A DNA stretch of 64,000 nt from Nematostella vectensis (GCF_932526225.1 NC_064038.1:2544001-2608000); one strand, 5' to 3'; positions 9,013 to 24,041 are shown, counted from the first letter of the stretch. Made by a program: numbers and translations. The notes: a model not told the origin generated them from the letters alone.

Positions 9013-12000
9013 CGTAGAGCTTAACCCCTCTCACTCCTGCGTAGTTTTCGGGAAAATAAGAAGAAGAAAAAAAAACAAGAAAAAAACAAAAAACAAAAAA
9101 AAAACAGACCATCCAAACAACCGTCTGACTTTGGGGGGAGAAGTGTTGACTGGCCCTCCCCCTCGTGAATTTTTCTCCGGATCTCCGGATCAATTCCGTA
9201 ATGGCATCCATCGGAGTATGGAAATGGACCTGGAGGATACAAGCCTGGTATACATCATACATCTAGCAAAATGAGCTTGCTAGATTTACTGATGTCAACA
9301 TTAGAAGAGGGAGGGACACTCTTTTCATACAGTACAATATTGCAGTTGTTACCTATGATTGAATAAGTGGGTAACATGTCTTTGTTTATCAAACAAGGTC
9401 TATTTCTGAGACAAGCAAATTCAAGGGAGAGCTGTTGAAATAACAGGGGAATGTTGAAGGAAAAACAATTATCTGATTAAAAAACTACTGTAGATTCCTT
9501 TGCACGAAGATAATAACAAACATAATTTTGATTGTTATTTAGGAGGAACGAGACGAGTTCTACAACATACTATGAAAAGTATGTATTACTCATCTAAATT
9601 ATACAAGTAAAAAATTATATTTAAAAAAAATACTGTAAGTAATTAGGTAAATCCTAAAACATGTATAACATGTACAACACACTAAAAGCTCCATGGCTAT
9701 TGACTGTTTTCTACTCAAATGTTTTTACAGTATATACAATTTCATTCTGGTACATCTTGTGGTCACTGTGCCATCTTCAGGGCTACACCCAAAGCACCTG
9801 TGCACCCCATCCACCTAAGGGTGTCGGCTGCACAGGTGTTCCTGATGAAGGAGGGTAAGGAGGGCAGGAAAAGGTTCTGCGACACCTTGCTTTTATGGAC
9901 CCCTATGATTCCGAGTTGAGTGTGGCCCCTGTAGATGTTGACAGGTCAACCTCACAGCCACATGAAAGAAATGCCTAATATCTTATGCTTTACAGTGAGT
10001 GTTTTGCAGTCAAGTTGGTTTCTGTTAGTGGGTAAAAATTATTATAAATAATTGTAATCATGACTATGGTCACACTGTACATATAGAACTGTAAATGAAT
10101 AGAAAAAAAGTATATATTTCCAGTCAAACTACAGAATTGCATGATAACCTTGAAAGTATTGAATAAAAGACTGCAAAACCAACATCTTTTGTACTAGTTG
10201 CTTAGTTGGTTGAATTGACCACGGGCAATTTTAAGCTGAATTCCTCCTTCCCCCACTCCCCCACCCCAGAAAAAAAAATAATAAAAGAAAACTAAAACTA
10301 AAACAAAACTAACAGAGACCCCCTCCAGCTATTTTCTCTTATTTTTTTTACAGCTATTTAAAGGGGCAGTGCCATGGTAAGTGCTTTCAATAGCTCTCTG
10401 AACCTGACACAATGAAATTTAGTAAACTCTAATACTGACTTATGAGCTTTTGGTACATTTGGGGGACTTAAATTCAAAGAAAATGACCACAAACTGTCAA
10501 TAAACATAGTTTCTATAAAATATTGCTTTCAATAAAATATTGCATATTATTTTAACAAGGTATTGACAGCTTTTAAAAAGGTCAACTATTTGTAGGCGAT
10601 TAAAAGCCTACAATAAACACTGACATGCGCAGTACCATGACGCTGTCCCTTTAAGTCTTCCATTGCCATAACGCCCTGAGACGCCTGTAAAATATAGGCC
10701 CAACTCCAAAACGTCAAAAATGCAAACTAAACATCACCAGACCCGGATACTCATAGATTCATCCAAGGCATAGAAGACCTGCAAAAGCGCATCTAAGCAA
10801 TGTAATAGAATTGACTCTTTTGTCAAAATATCAACCTTAATTGCTGACCAATTCGTAATAAAATGCTTAAACTTAGAAACATTTCTTACCAAAAAAGACA
10901 CAAAATTCCGAACTACAAATAGAGACAAGCAAACACAGATCAAGTCACCAATAGATACCTTTATTGCGCTCCGTCAGGTCCCATTTTACAGCAATCAGTC
11001 ACAATAATCAATGCTAGAACCTCCATTAGAAGCGAGTCACCATTGTTAGCCTATTTTGCATGCCTGCACTGCATCATGGGAGTCTTGGAAACACCTTGAC
11101 AGACAGGCGGGCAATCTCCTTCAACAGAATCATAACAGTTTTTTTATAAGTCTCTTTGCCCCGAAGCCAAACAAAACATTTTCAGGTCCAAGAAACCCAG
11201 AATAAGCCTGAAAACAATTTTCAGTCAACGGTAGCTTAGCTTAACTGGTAGTGTTGGACTTGAAATAGGGGGGGGAGGTTTCTGTTTTCAGTCTGTTTTT
11301 CTTACAATGTTGCTCAAAAGTAACCAGGAGTGAAAGGGTTGAAGTGAAATACAGCTATACTTACTCAGGGTAGACAGTATTGCGGATTTTTTCGATATTC
11401 TATGCGATTTTACAAACCTCTCCCCCTTACGTCTTTCATTGCATTTTTTATTTTTTTTTTTAATGAATATTTAGGCCGGTGAATAGCTTAATAAGCTCTA
11501 CAAAGAAAAATAGAATCGCCAAATCGCACTTTTTTATTTATATTTATTTTTGCTTTTTGCATGATATTAAAAAAACGGTTCCTAAAAAAAACGTTTTTCT
11601 TTCTTCGCTTGTTTGATGTCCTGTACACGATAAAAGACAATGCGCCCGTGCGTTACGATGCCTCGCGCCGACATAGCGAGCCCCCAAGGGACTCAAGACG
11701 CCCAAATAGACCTGTATTTTTTTTCACCCTCTATCTCAGCGAGCTGTGCGTGGAGTAACCGTATTACAGGCCCGGGATCCTGGTTATTGTCCTCCCCATT
11801 AATGCGCGGGTTGGAATACCTTGCAAGAGTGTTGTACAGCATATTCGCCGGAAATATCGGTGCTTGGGGCCTTCGGGTTCTTTACAGCCTTCCGTAAAAG
11901 CCTTGTGCTGCCATACCGATTGGGTAATCCGTATGTATGGTTTCCGTTTTGTTTTTCAGGTCGGGTTCGATCCCATGCCAATGGCATTTTTTTCTTTTTT

Positions 12001-12023
12001 TTTTTTTCTATTATTTTTTTTTT
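9013..12023. repeat. Monomer 4 (island subtype, mixed)
   Basis: Full copy, 3011 bp. It is mixed: it keeps GGAGGAACGAG (near 9541), like copies outside the island, but carries the island markers GTACATTTGGGGG and CATAGAAGACCTG further right. Private changes include AGAAGAGGGAGGG (near 9303), ACCTATGATTG (near 9351), AAAGCTCCATGG (near 9685) and CTCAAATG (near 9715). The poly-T tract before TAATGAATATT is expanded. Confidence 0.95.
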
Positions 12024-15000
12024 CGTAGAGCTTAACCCCTCTCACTCCTGCGTAGTTTTCGGAAAAATAAGAAGAAAAAAAAAAAACAAGAAAAAAACAA
12101 ACAAAAAAAACAGACCATCCAAAAAACCGTCTGACTTTGGGGGGAGGAGTGTTGACTGGCCCTCCCCCTCGTGAATTTTTCTCCGGATCTCCGGATCAAT
12201 TCCGTAATGGCATCCATCGGAGTATGGAAATGGACCTGGAGGATACAAGCCTGGTATACATCATACATCTAGCAAAATGAGCTTGCTAGATTTACTGATG
12301 TCAACATTAGAAGGGGGAGGGACACTCTTTTCATACAGTACAATATTGCAGTTGTTACCTATTATTGAATAAGTGGGTAACATGTCTTTGTTTATCAAAC
12401 AAGGTCTATTTCTGAGACAAGCAAATTCAAGGGAGAGCTGTTGAAATAACAGGGGAATGTTGAAGGAAAAACAATTATCTGATTAAAAAAACTACTGTAG
12501 ATTCCTTTGCACGAAGATAATAACAAACATAATTTTGATTGTTATTTAGGAGAAACGAGACGAGTTCTACAACATACTATGAAAAGTATGTATTACTCAT
12601 CTAAATTATACAAGTAAAAAATTCTATTTAAAAAAATACTGTAAGTAATTAGGTAAATCCTAAAACATGTATAACATGTACAACACACTAAAAACTCCAT
12701 GGCTATTAACTGTTTTCTACTCACATGTTTTTACAGTATATACAATTTCATTCTGGTACATCTTGTGGTCACTGTGCCATCTTCAGGGCTACACCCAAAG
12801 CACCTGTGCACCCCATCCACCTAAGGGTGTCGGCTGCACAGGTGTTCCTGATGAAGGAGGGTAAGGAGGGCAGGAAAAGGTTCAGAGACACCTTGCTTTT
12901 ATGGACCCCTATGATTCCGAGTTGAGTGTGGCCCCTGTAGATGTTGACAGGTCAACCTCACAGCCACATGAAAGAAATGCCTAATATCTTATGCTTTACA
13001 GTGAGTGTTTTGCAGTCAAGTTGGTTTCTGTTAGTGGGTTTAAAATTATTATAAATAATTGTAATCATGACTATGGTCACACTGTACATATAGAACTGTA
13101 AATGAATAGAAAAAAAGTATATATTTCCAGTCAAACTACAGAATTGCATGATAACCTTGAAAGTATTGAATAAAAGACTGCAAAACCAACATCTTTTGTA
13201 CTAGTTGCTTAGTTGGTTGAATTGACCACGGGCAATTTTAAGCTGAATTCCTCCTTCCCCCACTCCCCCACCCCAGAAAAAAAAAATAATAAAAGAAAAC
13301 TAAAACTAAAACAAAACCAACAGAGACCCCCTCCAGTTATTTTCTCTTATTTTTTTACAGCTATTTAAAGGGGCAGTGCCATGGTAAGTGCTTTCAATAG
13401 CTCTCTGAACCTGACACAATGAAATTTAGTAAACTCTAATACTGACTTATGAGCTTTTGGTACATTTGGGGGACTTAAATTCAAAGAAAATGACCACAAA
13501 CTGTCAATAAACATAGTTTCTATAAAATATTGCTTTCAATAAAATATTGCATATTATTTTAACAAGGTATTGACAGCTTTTAAAAAGGTCAACTATTTGT
13601 AGGCGATTAAAAGCCTACAATAAACACTGACATGCGCAGTACCATGACGCTGTCCCTTTAAGTCTTTCATTGCCATAACGCCCTGAGACGCCTGTAAAAT
13701 ATAGGCCCAACTCCAAAACGTCAAAAATGCAAACTAAACATCACCAGACCCGGATACTCATAGATTCATCCAAGGCATAGAAGACCTGCAAAAGCGCATC
13801 TAAGCAATGTAATAGAATTGACTCTTTTGTCAAAATATCAACCTTAATTGCTGACCAATTCGTAATAAAATGCTTAAACTTAGAAACATTTCTTACCAAA
13901 AAAGACACAAAATTCCGAACTACAAATAGAGACAAGCAAACACAGATCAAGTCACCAATAGATACCTTTATTGCGCTCCGTCAGGTCCCATTTTACAGCA
14001 ATCAGTCACAATAATCAATGCTAGAACCTCCATTAGAAGCGAGTCACCATTGTTAGCCTATTTTGCATGCCTGCACTGCATCATGGGAGTCTTGGAAACA
14101 CCTTGACAGACAGGCGGGCAATCTCCTCCAACAGAATCATAACAGTTTTTTTATAAGTCTCTTTGCCCCGAAGCCAAACAAAACATTTTCAGGTCCAAGA
14201 AACCCAGAAAAAGCCTGAAAACAATTTTCAGTCAACGGTAGCTTAGCTTAACTGGTTGTGTTGGACTTGAAATAGGGGGGGGGGGGGGGGGGGGTTTCTG
14301 TTTTCAGTCTGTTTTTCTTACAATGTTGCTCAAAAGTAACCAGGAGTGAAAGGGTTGAAGTGAAATACAGCTATACTTACTCAGGGTAGACAGTATTGCG
14401 GATTTTTTCGATATTCTATGCGATTTTACAAACCTCTCCCCCTTACGTCTTTCATTGCATTTTTTATTTTTTTTAATGAATATTTAGGCCGGTGAATAGC
14501 TTAATAAGCTCTACAAAGAAAAATAGAATCGCCAAATCGCACTTTTTTTATTTCTATTTATTTTTGCTTTTTGCATGATATTAAAAAAACGGTTCCTAAA
14601 AAAACGTTTTTCTTTCTTCGCTTGTTTGATGTCCTGTACACGATAAAAGACAATGCGCCCGTGCGTTACGATGCCACGCGCCGACATAGCGAGCCCCCAA
14701 GGGACTCAAGACGCTCAAATAGACCTGTATTTTTTTTCACCCTCTATCTCAGCGAGCTGTGCGTGGAGTAACCGTATTACAGGCCCGGGATCCTGGTTAT
14801 TGTCCTCCCCATTAATGCGCGGGTTGGAATACCTTGCAAGAGTGTTGTACAGCATATTCGCCGGAAATATCGGTGCTTGGGGCCTTCGGGTTCTTTACAG
14901 CCTTCCGTAAAAGCCTTGTGCTGCCATACCGATTGGGTAATCCGTATGTATGGTTTCCGTTTTGTTTTTCAGGTCGGGTTCGATCCCATGCCAATGGCAT

Positions 15001-15036
15001 TTTTTTCTTTTTTTTTTTTTCTATTATTTTTTTTTT
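12024..15036. repeat. Monomer 5 (island subtype, G20 tract)
   Basis: Full copy and the longest, 3013 bp. The G-run following the tRNA-like segment is expanded to 20 uninterrupted G (14275-14294) and has lost the usual AGG interruption. Other private changes are TTCAGAGACACC (near 12883), GGGTTTAAAATT (near 13037) and ACTGGTTGTG in the tRNA-like segment. Confidence 0.95.
14275..14294. repeat. G20 homopolymer in monomer 5
   Basis: Twenty consecutive G, where most copies have about 6-8 G followed by AGG. Monomer 6 has 10 G without the AGG and monomer 2 has 11 G with it. It is located just before GTTTCTGTTTTCAGTC. Confidence 0.9.
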
Positions 15037-18000
15037 CGTAGAGCTTAACCCCTCTCACTCCTGTGTACTTTTCGGAAAAATAAGAAGAAAAAAAAAAACA
15101 AGAAAAAAACAAACAAAAAAAAAACAGACCATCCAAAAAACCGTCTGACTTTGGGGGGAGGAGTGTTGACTGGCCCTCCCCCTCGTGAATTTTTCTCCGG
15201 ATCTCCGGATCAATTCCGTAATGGCATCCATCGGAGTATGGAAATGGACCTGGAGGATACAAGCCTGGTATACATCATACATCTAGCAAAATGAGCTTGC
15301 TAGATTTACTGATGTCAACATTAGAAGGGGGAGGGATACTCTTTTCATACAGTACAATATTGCAGTTGTTACCTATTATTGAATAAGTGGGTAACATGTC
15401 TTTGTTTATCAAACAAGGTCTATTTCTGAGACAAGCAAATTCAAGGGAGAGCTGTTGAAATAACAGGGGAATGTTGAAGGAAAAACAATTATCTGATTAA
15501 AAAAACTACTGTAGATTCCTTTGCACGAAGATAATAACAAACATAATTTTGATTGTTATTTAGGAGAAACGAGACGAGTTCTACAACATACAATGAAAAG
15601 TATGTATTACTCATCTAAATTATACAAGTAAAAAATTCTATTTAAAAAAATACTGTAAGTAATTAGGTAAATCCTAAAACATGTATAACATGTACAACAC
15701 ACTAAAAATTCCATGGCTATTGACTGTTTTCTACTCACATGTTTTTACAGTATATACAATTTCATTCTGGTACATCTTGTGGTCACTGTGCCATCTTCAG
15801 GGCTACACCCAAAGCACCTGTGCACCCCATCCACCTAAGGGTGTCGGCTGCACAGGTGTTCCTGATGAAGGAGGGTAAGGAGGGCAGGAAAAGGTTCTGC
15901 GACACCTTGCTTTTATGGACCCCTATGATTCCGAGTTGAGTGTGGCCCCTGTAGATGTTGACAGGTCAACCTCACAGCCACATGAAAGAAATGCCTAATA
16001 TCTTATGCTTTACAGTGAGTGTTTTGCAGTCAAATTGGTTTCTGTTAGTGGGTAAAAATTATTATAAATAATTGTAATCATGACTATGGTCACACTGTAC
16101 ATATAGAACTGTAAATGAATAGAAAAAAAGTATATATTTCCAGTCAAACTACAGAATTGCATGATAACCTTGAAAGTATTGAATAAAAGACTGCAAAACC
16201 AACATCTTTTGTACTAGTTGCTTAGTTGGTTGAATTGACCACGGGCAATTTTAAGCTGAATTCCTCCTTCCCCCACTCCCCCACCCCAGAAAAAAAAATA
16301 ATAAAAGAAAACTAAAACTAAAACAAAACCAACAGAGACCCCCTCCAGCTATTTTCTCTTATTTTTTTACAGCTATTTAAAGGGGCAGTGCCATGGTAAG
16401 TGCTTTCAATAGCTCTCTGAACCTGACACAATGAAATTTAGTAAACTCTAATACTGACTTATGAGCTTTTGGTACATTTGGGGGACTTAAATTCAAAGAA
16501 AATGACCACAAACTGTCAATAAACATAGTTTCTATAAAATATTGCTTTCAATAAAATATTGCATATTATTTTAACAAGGTATTGACAGCTTTTAAAAAGG
16601 TCAACTATTTGTAGGCGATTAAAAGCCTACAATAAACACTGACATGCGCAGTACCATGACGCTGTCCCTGTAAGTCTTTCATTGCCATAACGCCCTGAGA
16701 CGCCTGTAAAATATAGGCCCAACTCCAAAACGTCAAAAATGCAAACTAAACATCACCAGACCCGGATACTCATAGATTCATCCAAGGCATAGAAGACCTG
16801 CAAAAGCGCATCTAAGCAATGTAATAGAATTGACTCTTTTGTCAAAATATCAACCTTAATTGCTGACCAATTCGTAATAAAATGCTTAAACTTAGAAACA
16901 TTTCTTACCAAAAAAGACACAAAATTCCGAACTACAAATAGAGACAAGCAAACACAGATCAAGTCACCAATAGATACCTTTATTGCGCTCCGTCAGGTCC
17001 CATTTTACAGCAATCAGTCACAATAATCAATGCTAGAACCTCCATTAGAAGCGAGTCACCATTGTTAGCCTATTTTGCATGCCTGCACTGCATCATGGGA
17101 GTCTTGGAAACACCTTGACAGACAGGCGGGCAATCTCCTCCAACAGAATCATAACAGTTTTTTTATAAGTCTCTTTGCCCCGAAGCCAAACAAAACATTT
17201 TCAGGTCCAAGAAACCCAGAATAAGCCTGAAAACAATTTTCAGTCAACGGTAGCTTAGCTTAACTGGTAGTGTTGGACTTGAAATAGGGGGGGGGGTTTC
17301 TGTTTTCAGTCTGTTTTTCTTACAATGTTGCTCAAAAGTAACCAGGAGTGAAAGGGTTGAAGTGAAATACAGCTATACTTACTCAGGGTAGACAGTATTG
17401 CGGATTTTTTCGATATTCTATGCGATTTTACAAACCTCTCCCCCTTACGTCTTTCATTGCATTTTTTATTTTTTTTTTAATGAATATTTAGGCCGGTGAA
17501 TAGCTTAATAAGCTCTACAAAGAAAAATAGAATCGCCAAATCGCACTTTTTTTATTTCTATTTATTTTTGCTTTTTGCATGATATTAAAAAAACGGTTCC
17601 TAAAAAAACGTTTTTCTTTCTTCGCTTGTTTGATGTCCTGTACACGATAAAAGACAATGCGCCCGTGCGTTACGATGCCACGCGCCGACATAGCGAGCCC
17701 CCAAGGGACTCAAGACGCTCATATAGACCTGTATTTTTTTTCACCCTCTATCTCAGCGAGCTGTGCGTGGAGTAACCGTATTACAGGCCCGGGATCCTGG
17801 TTATTGTCCTCCCCATTAATGCGCGGGTTGGAATACCTTGCAAGAGTGTTGTACAGCATATTCGCCGGAAATATCGGTGCTTGGGGCCTTCGGGTTCTTT
17901 ACAGCCTTCCGTAAAAGCCTTGTGCTGCCATACCGATTGGGTAATCCGTATGTATGGTTTCCGTTTTGTTTTTCAGGTCGGGTTCGATCCCATGCCAATG

Positions 18001-18040
18001 GCATTTTTTTCTTTTTTTTTTTTTCTATTATTTTTTTTTT
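15037..18040. repeat. Monomer 6 (island subtype)
   Basis: Full copy, 3004 bp. The right MITE end is CCCTGTAAG. The G-run is 10 G without the AGG interruption, a shorter version of the monomer 5 state. It shares ACATACAATG (loss of one base pair in the +550 hairpin) and AAATTCCATGG with monomers 3, 7 and 8. Private changes include GGGATACTC (near 15335) and TGTGTACTTTTCGG (near 15062). Confidence 0.95.
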
Positions 18041-21000
18041 CGTAGAGCTTAACCCCTCTCACTCCTGTGTAGTTTTCGAAAAAATAAGAAGAAAAAAAAA
18101 AAACAAGAAAAAAACAAACAAAAAAAAAACAGACCATCCAAAAAACCGTCTGACTTTGGGGGGAGGAGTGTTGACTGGCCCTCCCCCTCGTGAATTTTTC
18201 TCCGGATCTCCGGATCAATTCCGTAATGGCATCCATCGGAGTATGGAAATGGACCTGGAGGATACAAGCCTGGTATACATCATACATCTAGCAAAATGAG
18301 CTTGCTAGATTTACTGATGTCAACATTAGAAGGGGGAGGGACACTCTTTTCATACAGTACAATATTGCAGTTGTTACCTATTATTGAATAAGTGGGTAAC
18401 ATGTCTTTGTTTATCAAACAAGGTCTATTTCTGAGACAAGCAAATTCAAGGGAGAGCTGTTGAAATAACAGGGGAATGTTGAAGGAAAAACAATTATCTG
18501 ATTAAAAAAACTACTGTAGATTCCTTTGCACGAAGATAATAACAAACATAATTTTGATTGTTATTTAGGAGAAACGAGACGAGTTCTACAACATACAATG
18601 AAAAGTATGTATTACTCATCTAAATTATACAAGTAAAAAATTCTATTTAAAAAAATACTGTAAGTAATTAGGTAAATCCTAAAACATGTATAACATGTAC
18701 AACACACTAAAAATTCCATGGCTATTGACTGTTTTCTACTCACATGTTTTTACAGTATATACAATTTCATTCTGGTACATCTTGTGGTCACTGTGCCATC
18801 TTCAGGGCTACACCCAAAGCACCTGTGCACCCCATCCACCTAAGGGTGTCGGCTGCACAGGTGTTCCTGATGAAGGAGGGTAAGGAGGGCAGGAAAAGGT
18901 TCTGCGACACCTTGCTTTTATGGACCCCTATGATTCCGAGTTGAGTGTGGCCCCTGTAGATGTTGACAGGTCAACCTCACAGCCACATGAAAGAAATGCC
19001 TAATATCTTATGCTTTACAGTGAGTGTTTTGCAGTCAAATTGGTTTCTGTTAGTGGGTAAAAATTATTATAAATAATTGTAATCATGACTATGGTCACAC
19101 TGTACATATAGAACTGTAAATGAATAGAAAAAAAGTATATATTTCCAGTCAAACTACAGAATTGCATGATAACCTTGAAAGTATTGAATAAAAGACTGCA
19201 AAACCAACATCTTTTGTACTAGTTGCTTAGTTGGTTGAATTGACCACGGGCAATTTTAAGCTGAATTCCTCCTTCCCCCACTCCCCCACCCCAGAAAAAA
19301 AAATAATAAAAGAAAACTAAAACTAAAACAAAACCAACAGAGACCCCCTCCAGCTATTTTCTCTTATTTTTTTACAGCTATTTAAAGGGGCAGTGCCATG
19401 GTAAGTGCTTTCAATAGCTCTCTGAACCTGACACAATGAAATTTAGTAAACTCTAATACTGACTTATGAGCTTTTGGTACATTTGGGGGACTTAAATTCA
19501 AAGAAAATGACCACAAACTGTCAATAAACATAGTTTCTATAAAATATTGCTTTCAATAAAATATTGCATATTATTTTAACAAGGTATTGACAGCTTTTAA
19601 AAAGGTCAACTATTTGTAGGCGATTAAAAGCCTACAATAAACACTGACATGCGCAGTACCATGACGCTGTCCCTGTAAGTCTTTCATTGCCATAACGCCC
19701 TGAGACGCCTGTAAAATATAGGCCCAACTCCAAAACGTCAAAAATGCAAACTAAACATCACCAGACCCGGATACTCATAGATTCATCCAAGGCATAGAAG
19801 ACCTGCAAAAGCGCATCTAAGCAATGTAATAGAATTGACTCTTTTGTCAAAATATCAACCTTAATTGCTGACCAATTCGTAATAAAATGCTTAAACTTAG
19901 AAACATTTCTTACCAAAAAAGACACAAAATTCCGAACTACAAATAGAGACAAGCAAACACAGATCAAGTCACCAATAGATACCTTTATTGCGCTCCGTCA
20001 GGTCCCATTTTACAGCAATCAGTCACAATAATCAATGCTAGAACCTCCATTAGAAGCGAGTCACCATTGTTAGCCTATTTTGCATGCCTGCACTGCATCA
20101 CGGGAGTCTTGGAAACACCTTGACAGACAGGCGGGCAATCTCCTCCAACAGAATCATAACAGTTTTTTTATAAGTCTCTTTGCCCCGAAGCCAAACAAAA
20201 CATTTCCAGGTCCAAGAAACCCAGAATAAGCCTGAAAACAATTTTCAGTCAACGGTAGCTTAGCTTAACTGGTAGTGTTGGACTTGAAATAGGGGGGGAG
20301 GTTTCTGTTTTCAGTCTGTTTTTCTTACAATGTTGCTCAAAAGTAACCAGGAGTGAAAGGGTTGAAGTGAAATACAGCTATACTTAGTCAGGGTAGACAG
20401 TATTGCGGATTTTTTCGATATTCTATGCGATTTTACAAACCTCTCCCCCTTACGTCTTTCATTGCATTTTTTATTTTTTTTTAATGAATATTTAGGCCGG
20501 TGAATAGCTTAATAAGCTCTACAAAGAAAAATAGAATCGCCAAATCGCACTTTTTTTATTTCTATTTATTTTTGCTTTTTGCATGATATTAAAAAAACGG
20601 TTCCTAAAAAAACTTTTTTCTTTCTTCGCTTGTTTGATGTCCTGTACACGATAAAAGACAATGCGCCCGTGCGTTACGATGCCACGCGCCGACATAGCGA
20701 GCCCCCAAGGGACTCAAGACGCTCAAATAGACCTGTATTTTTTTTCACCCTCTATCTCAGCGAGCTGTGCGTGGCGTAACCGTATTACAGGCCCGGGATC
20801 CTGGTTATTGTCCTCCCCATTAATGCGCGGGTTGGAATACCTTGCAAGAGTGTTGTACAGCATATTCGCCGGAAATATAGGTGCTTGGGGCCTTCGGGAT
20901 CTTTACAGCCTTCCGTAAAAGCCTTGTGCTGCCATACCGATTGGGTAATCCGTATGTATGGTTTCCGTTTTGTTTTTCAGGTCGGGTTCGATCCCATGCC

Positions 21001-21042
21001 AATGGCATTTTTTTTTTTTTTTTTTCTATTATTTTTTTTTTT
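18041..21042. repeat. Monomer 7 (island subtype, close to monomer 3)
   Basis: Full copy, 3002 bp. It shares with monomer 3 the CCCTGTAAG MITE end, CATCACGGG (near 20098) and CTTTTTTC (near 20611), suggesting that the two derive from a recent multi-unit duplication or conversion. A private TTTTCGAAAAAAT occurs near 18072. Confidence 0.95.
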
Positions 21043-24041
21043 CGTAGAGCTTAACCCCTCTCACTCCTGCGTAGTTTTCGGAAAAATAAGAAGAAAAAAA
21101 AAAACAAGAAAAAAACAAACAAAAAAAAACAGACCATCCAAAAAACCGTCTGACTTTGGGGGGAGGAGTGTTGACTGGCCCTCCCCCTCGTGAATTTTTC
21201 TCCGGATCTCCGGATCAATTCCGTAATGGCATCCATCGGAGTATGGAAATGGACCTGGAGGATACAAGCCTGGTATACATCATACATCTAGCAAAATGAG
21301 CTTGCTAGATTTACTGATGTCAACATTAGAAGGGGGAGGGACACTCTTTTCATACAGTACAATATTGCAGTTGTTACCTATTATTGAATAAGTGGGTAAC
21401 ATTATTTTGTTTATCAAACAAGGTCTATTTCTGAGACAAGCAAATTCAAGGGAGAGCTGTTGAAATAACAGGGGAATGTTGAAGGAAAAACAATTATCTG
21501 ATTAAAAAAACTACTGTAGATTCCTTTGCACGAAGATAATAACAAACATAATTTTGATTGTTATTTAGGAGAAACGAGACGAGTTCTACAACATACAATG
21601 AAAAGTATGTATTACTCATCTAAATTATACAAGTAAAAAATTCTATTTAAAAAAATACTGTAAGTAATTAGGTAAATCCTAAAACATGTATAACATGTAC
21701 AACACACTAAAAATTCCATGGCTATTGACTGTTTTCTACTCACATGTTTTTACAGTATATACAATTTCATTCTGGTACATCTTGTGGTCACTGTGCCATC
21801 TTCAGGGCTACACCCAAAGCACCTGTGCACCCCATCCACCTAAGGGTGTCGGCTGCACAGGTGTTCCTGATGAAGGAGGGTAAGGAGGGCAGGAAAAGGT
21901 TCTGCGACACCTTGCTTTTATGGACCCCTATGATTCCGAGTTGAGTGTGGCCCCTGTAGATGTTGACAGGTCAACCTCACAGCCACATGAAAGAAATGCC
22001 TAATATCTTATGCTTTACAGTGAGTGTTTTGCAGTCAAGTTGGTTTCTGTTAGTGGGTAAAAATTATTATAAATAATTGTAATCATGACTATGGTCACAC
22101 TGTACATATAGAACTGTAAATGAATAGAAAAAAAGTATATATTTCCAGTCAAACTACAGAATTGCATGACAACCTTGAAAGTATTGAATAAAAGACTGCA
22201 AAACCAACATCTTTTGTACTAGTTGCTTAGTTGGTTGAATTGACCACGGGCAATTTTAAGCTGAATTCCTCCTTCCCCCACTCCCCCACCCCAGAAAAAA
22301 AAATAATAAAAGAAAACTAAAACTAAAACAAAACCAACAGAGACCCCCTCCAGCTATTTTCTCTTATTTTTTTTCAGCTATTTAAAGGGGCAGTGCCATG
22401 GTAAGTGCTTTCAATAGCTCTCTGAACCTGACACAATGAAATTTAGTAAACTCTAATACTGACTTATGAGCTTTTGGTACATTTGGGGGACTTAAATTCA
22501 AAGAAAATGACCACAAACTGTCAATAAACATAGTTTCTATAAAATATTGCTTTCAATAAAATATTGCATATTATTTTAACAAGGTATTGACAGCTTTTAA
22601 AAAGGTCAACTATTTGTAGGCGATTAAAAGCCTACAATAAACACTGACATGCGCAGTACCATGACGCTGTCCCTTTAAGTCTTTCATTGCCATAACGCCC
22701 TGAGACGCCTGTAAAATATAGGCCCAACTCCAAAACGTCAAAAATGCAAACTAAACATCACCAGACCCGGATACTCATAGATTCATCCAAGGCATAGAAG
22801 ACCTGCAAAAGCGCATCTAAGCAATGTAATAGAATTGACTCTTTTGTCAAAATATCAACCTTAATTGCTGACCAATTCGTAATAAAATGCTTAAACTTAG
22901 AAACATTTCTTACCAAAAAAGACACAAAATTCCGAACTACAAATAGAGACAAGCAAACACAGATCAAGTCACCAATAGATACCTTTATTGCGCTCCGTCA
23001 GGACCCATTTTACAGCAATCAGTCACAATAATCAATGCTAGAACCTCCATTAGAAGCGAGTCACCATTGTTAGCCTATTTTGCATGCCTGCACTGCATCA
23101 TGGGAGTCTTGGAAACACCTTGACAGACAGGCGGGCAATCTCCTCCAACAGAATCATAACAGTTTTTTTATAAGTCTCTTTGCCCCGAAGCCAAACAAAA
23201 CATTTTCAGGTCCAAGAAACCCAGAATAAGCCTGAAAACAATTTTCAGTCAACGGTAGCTTAGCTTAACTGGTAGTGTTGGACTTGAAATAGGGGGGAGG
23301 TTTCTGTTTTCAGTCTGTTTTTCTTACAATGTTGCTCAAAAGTAACCAGGAGTGAAAGGGTTGAAGTGAAATACAGCTATACTTAGTCAGGGTAGACAGT
23401 ATTGCGGATTTTTTCGATATTCTATGCGATTTTACAAACCTCTCCCCCTTACGTCTTTCATTGCATTTTTTATTTTTTTTTAATGAATATTTAGGCCGGT
23501 GAATAGCTTAATAAGCTCTACAAAGAAAAATAGAATCGCCAAATCGCACTTTTTTATTTCTATTTATTTTTGCTTTTTGCATGATATTAAAAAAACGGTT
23601 CCTAAAAAAACGTTTTTCTTTCTTCGCTTGTTTGATGTCCTGTACACGATAAAAGACAATGCGCCCGTGCGTTACGATGCCTCGCGCCGACATAGCGAGC
23701 CCCCAAGGGACTCAAGACGCCCAAATAGACCTGTATTTTTTTTCACCCTCTATCTCAGCGAGCTGTGCGTGGCGTAACCGTATTACAGGCCTGGGATCCT
23801 GGTTATTGTCCTCCCCATTAATGCGCGGGTTGGAATACCTTGCAAGAGTGTTGTACAGCATATTCGCCGGAAATATCGGTGCTTGGGGCCTTCGGGTTCT
23901 TTACAGCCTTCCGTAAAAGCCTTGTGCTGCCATACCGATTGGGTAATCCGTATGTATGGTTTCCGTTTTGTTTTTCAGGTCGGGCTCGATCCCATGCCAA
24001 TGGCATTTTTTTCTTTTTTTTTTTTCTATTATTTTTTTTTT
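21043..24041. repeat. Monomer 8 (island subtype)
   Basis: Full copy, 2999 bp. The T-run immediately before its start (21008-21025, at the end of monomer 7) is 18 uninterrupted T, having lost the usual internal C. Private changes include ACATTATTTTG (near 21399), TTTTTTTTCAGC (near 22371, altering an acceptor-like ACAG), ATGACAACC (near 22166) and CAGGACCCAT (near 23000). Confidence 0.95.
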
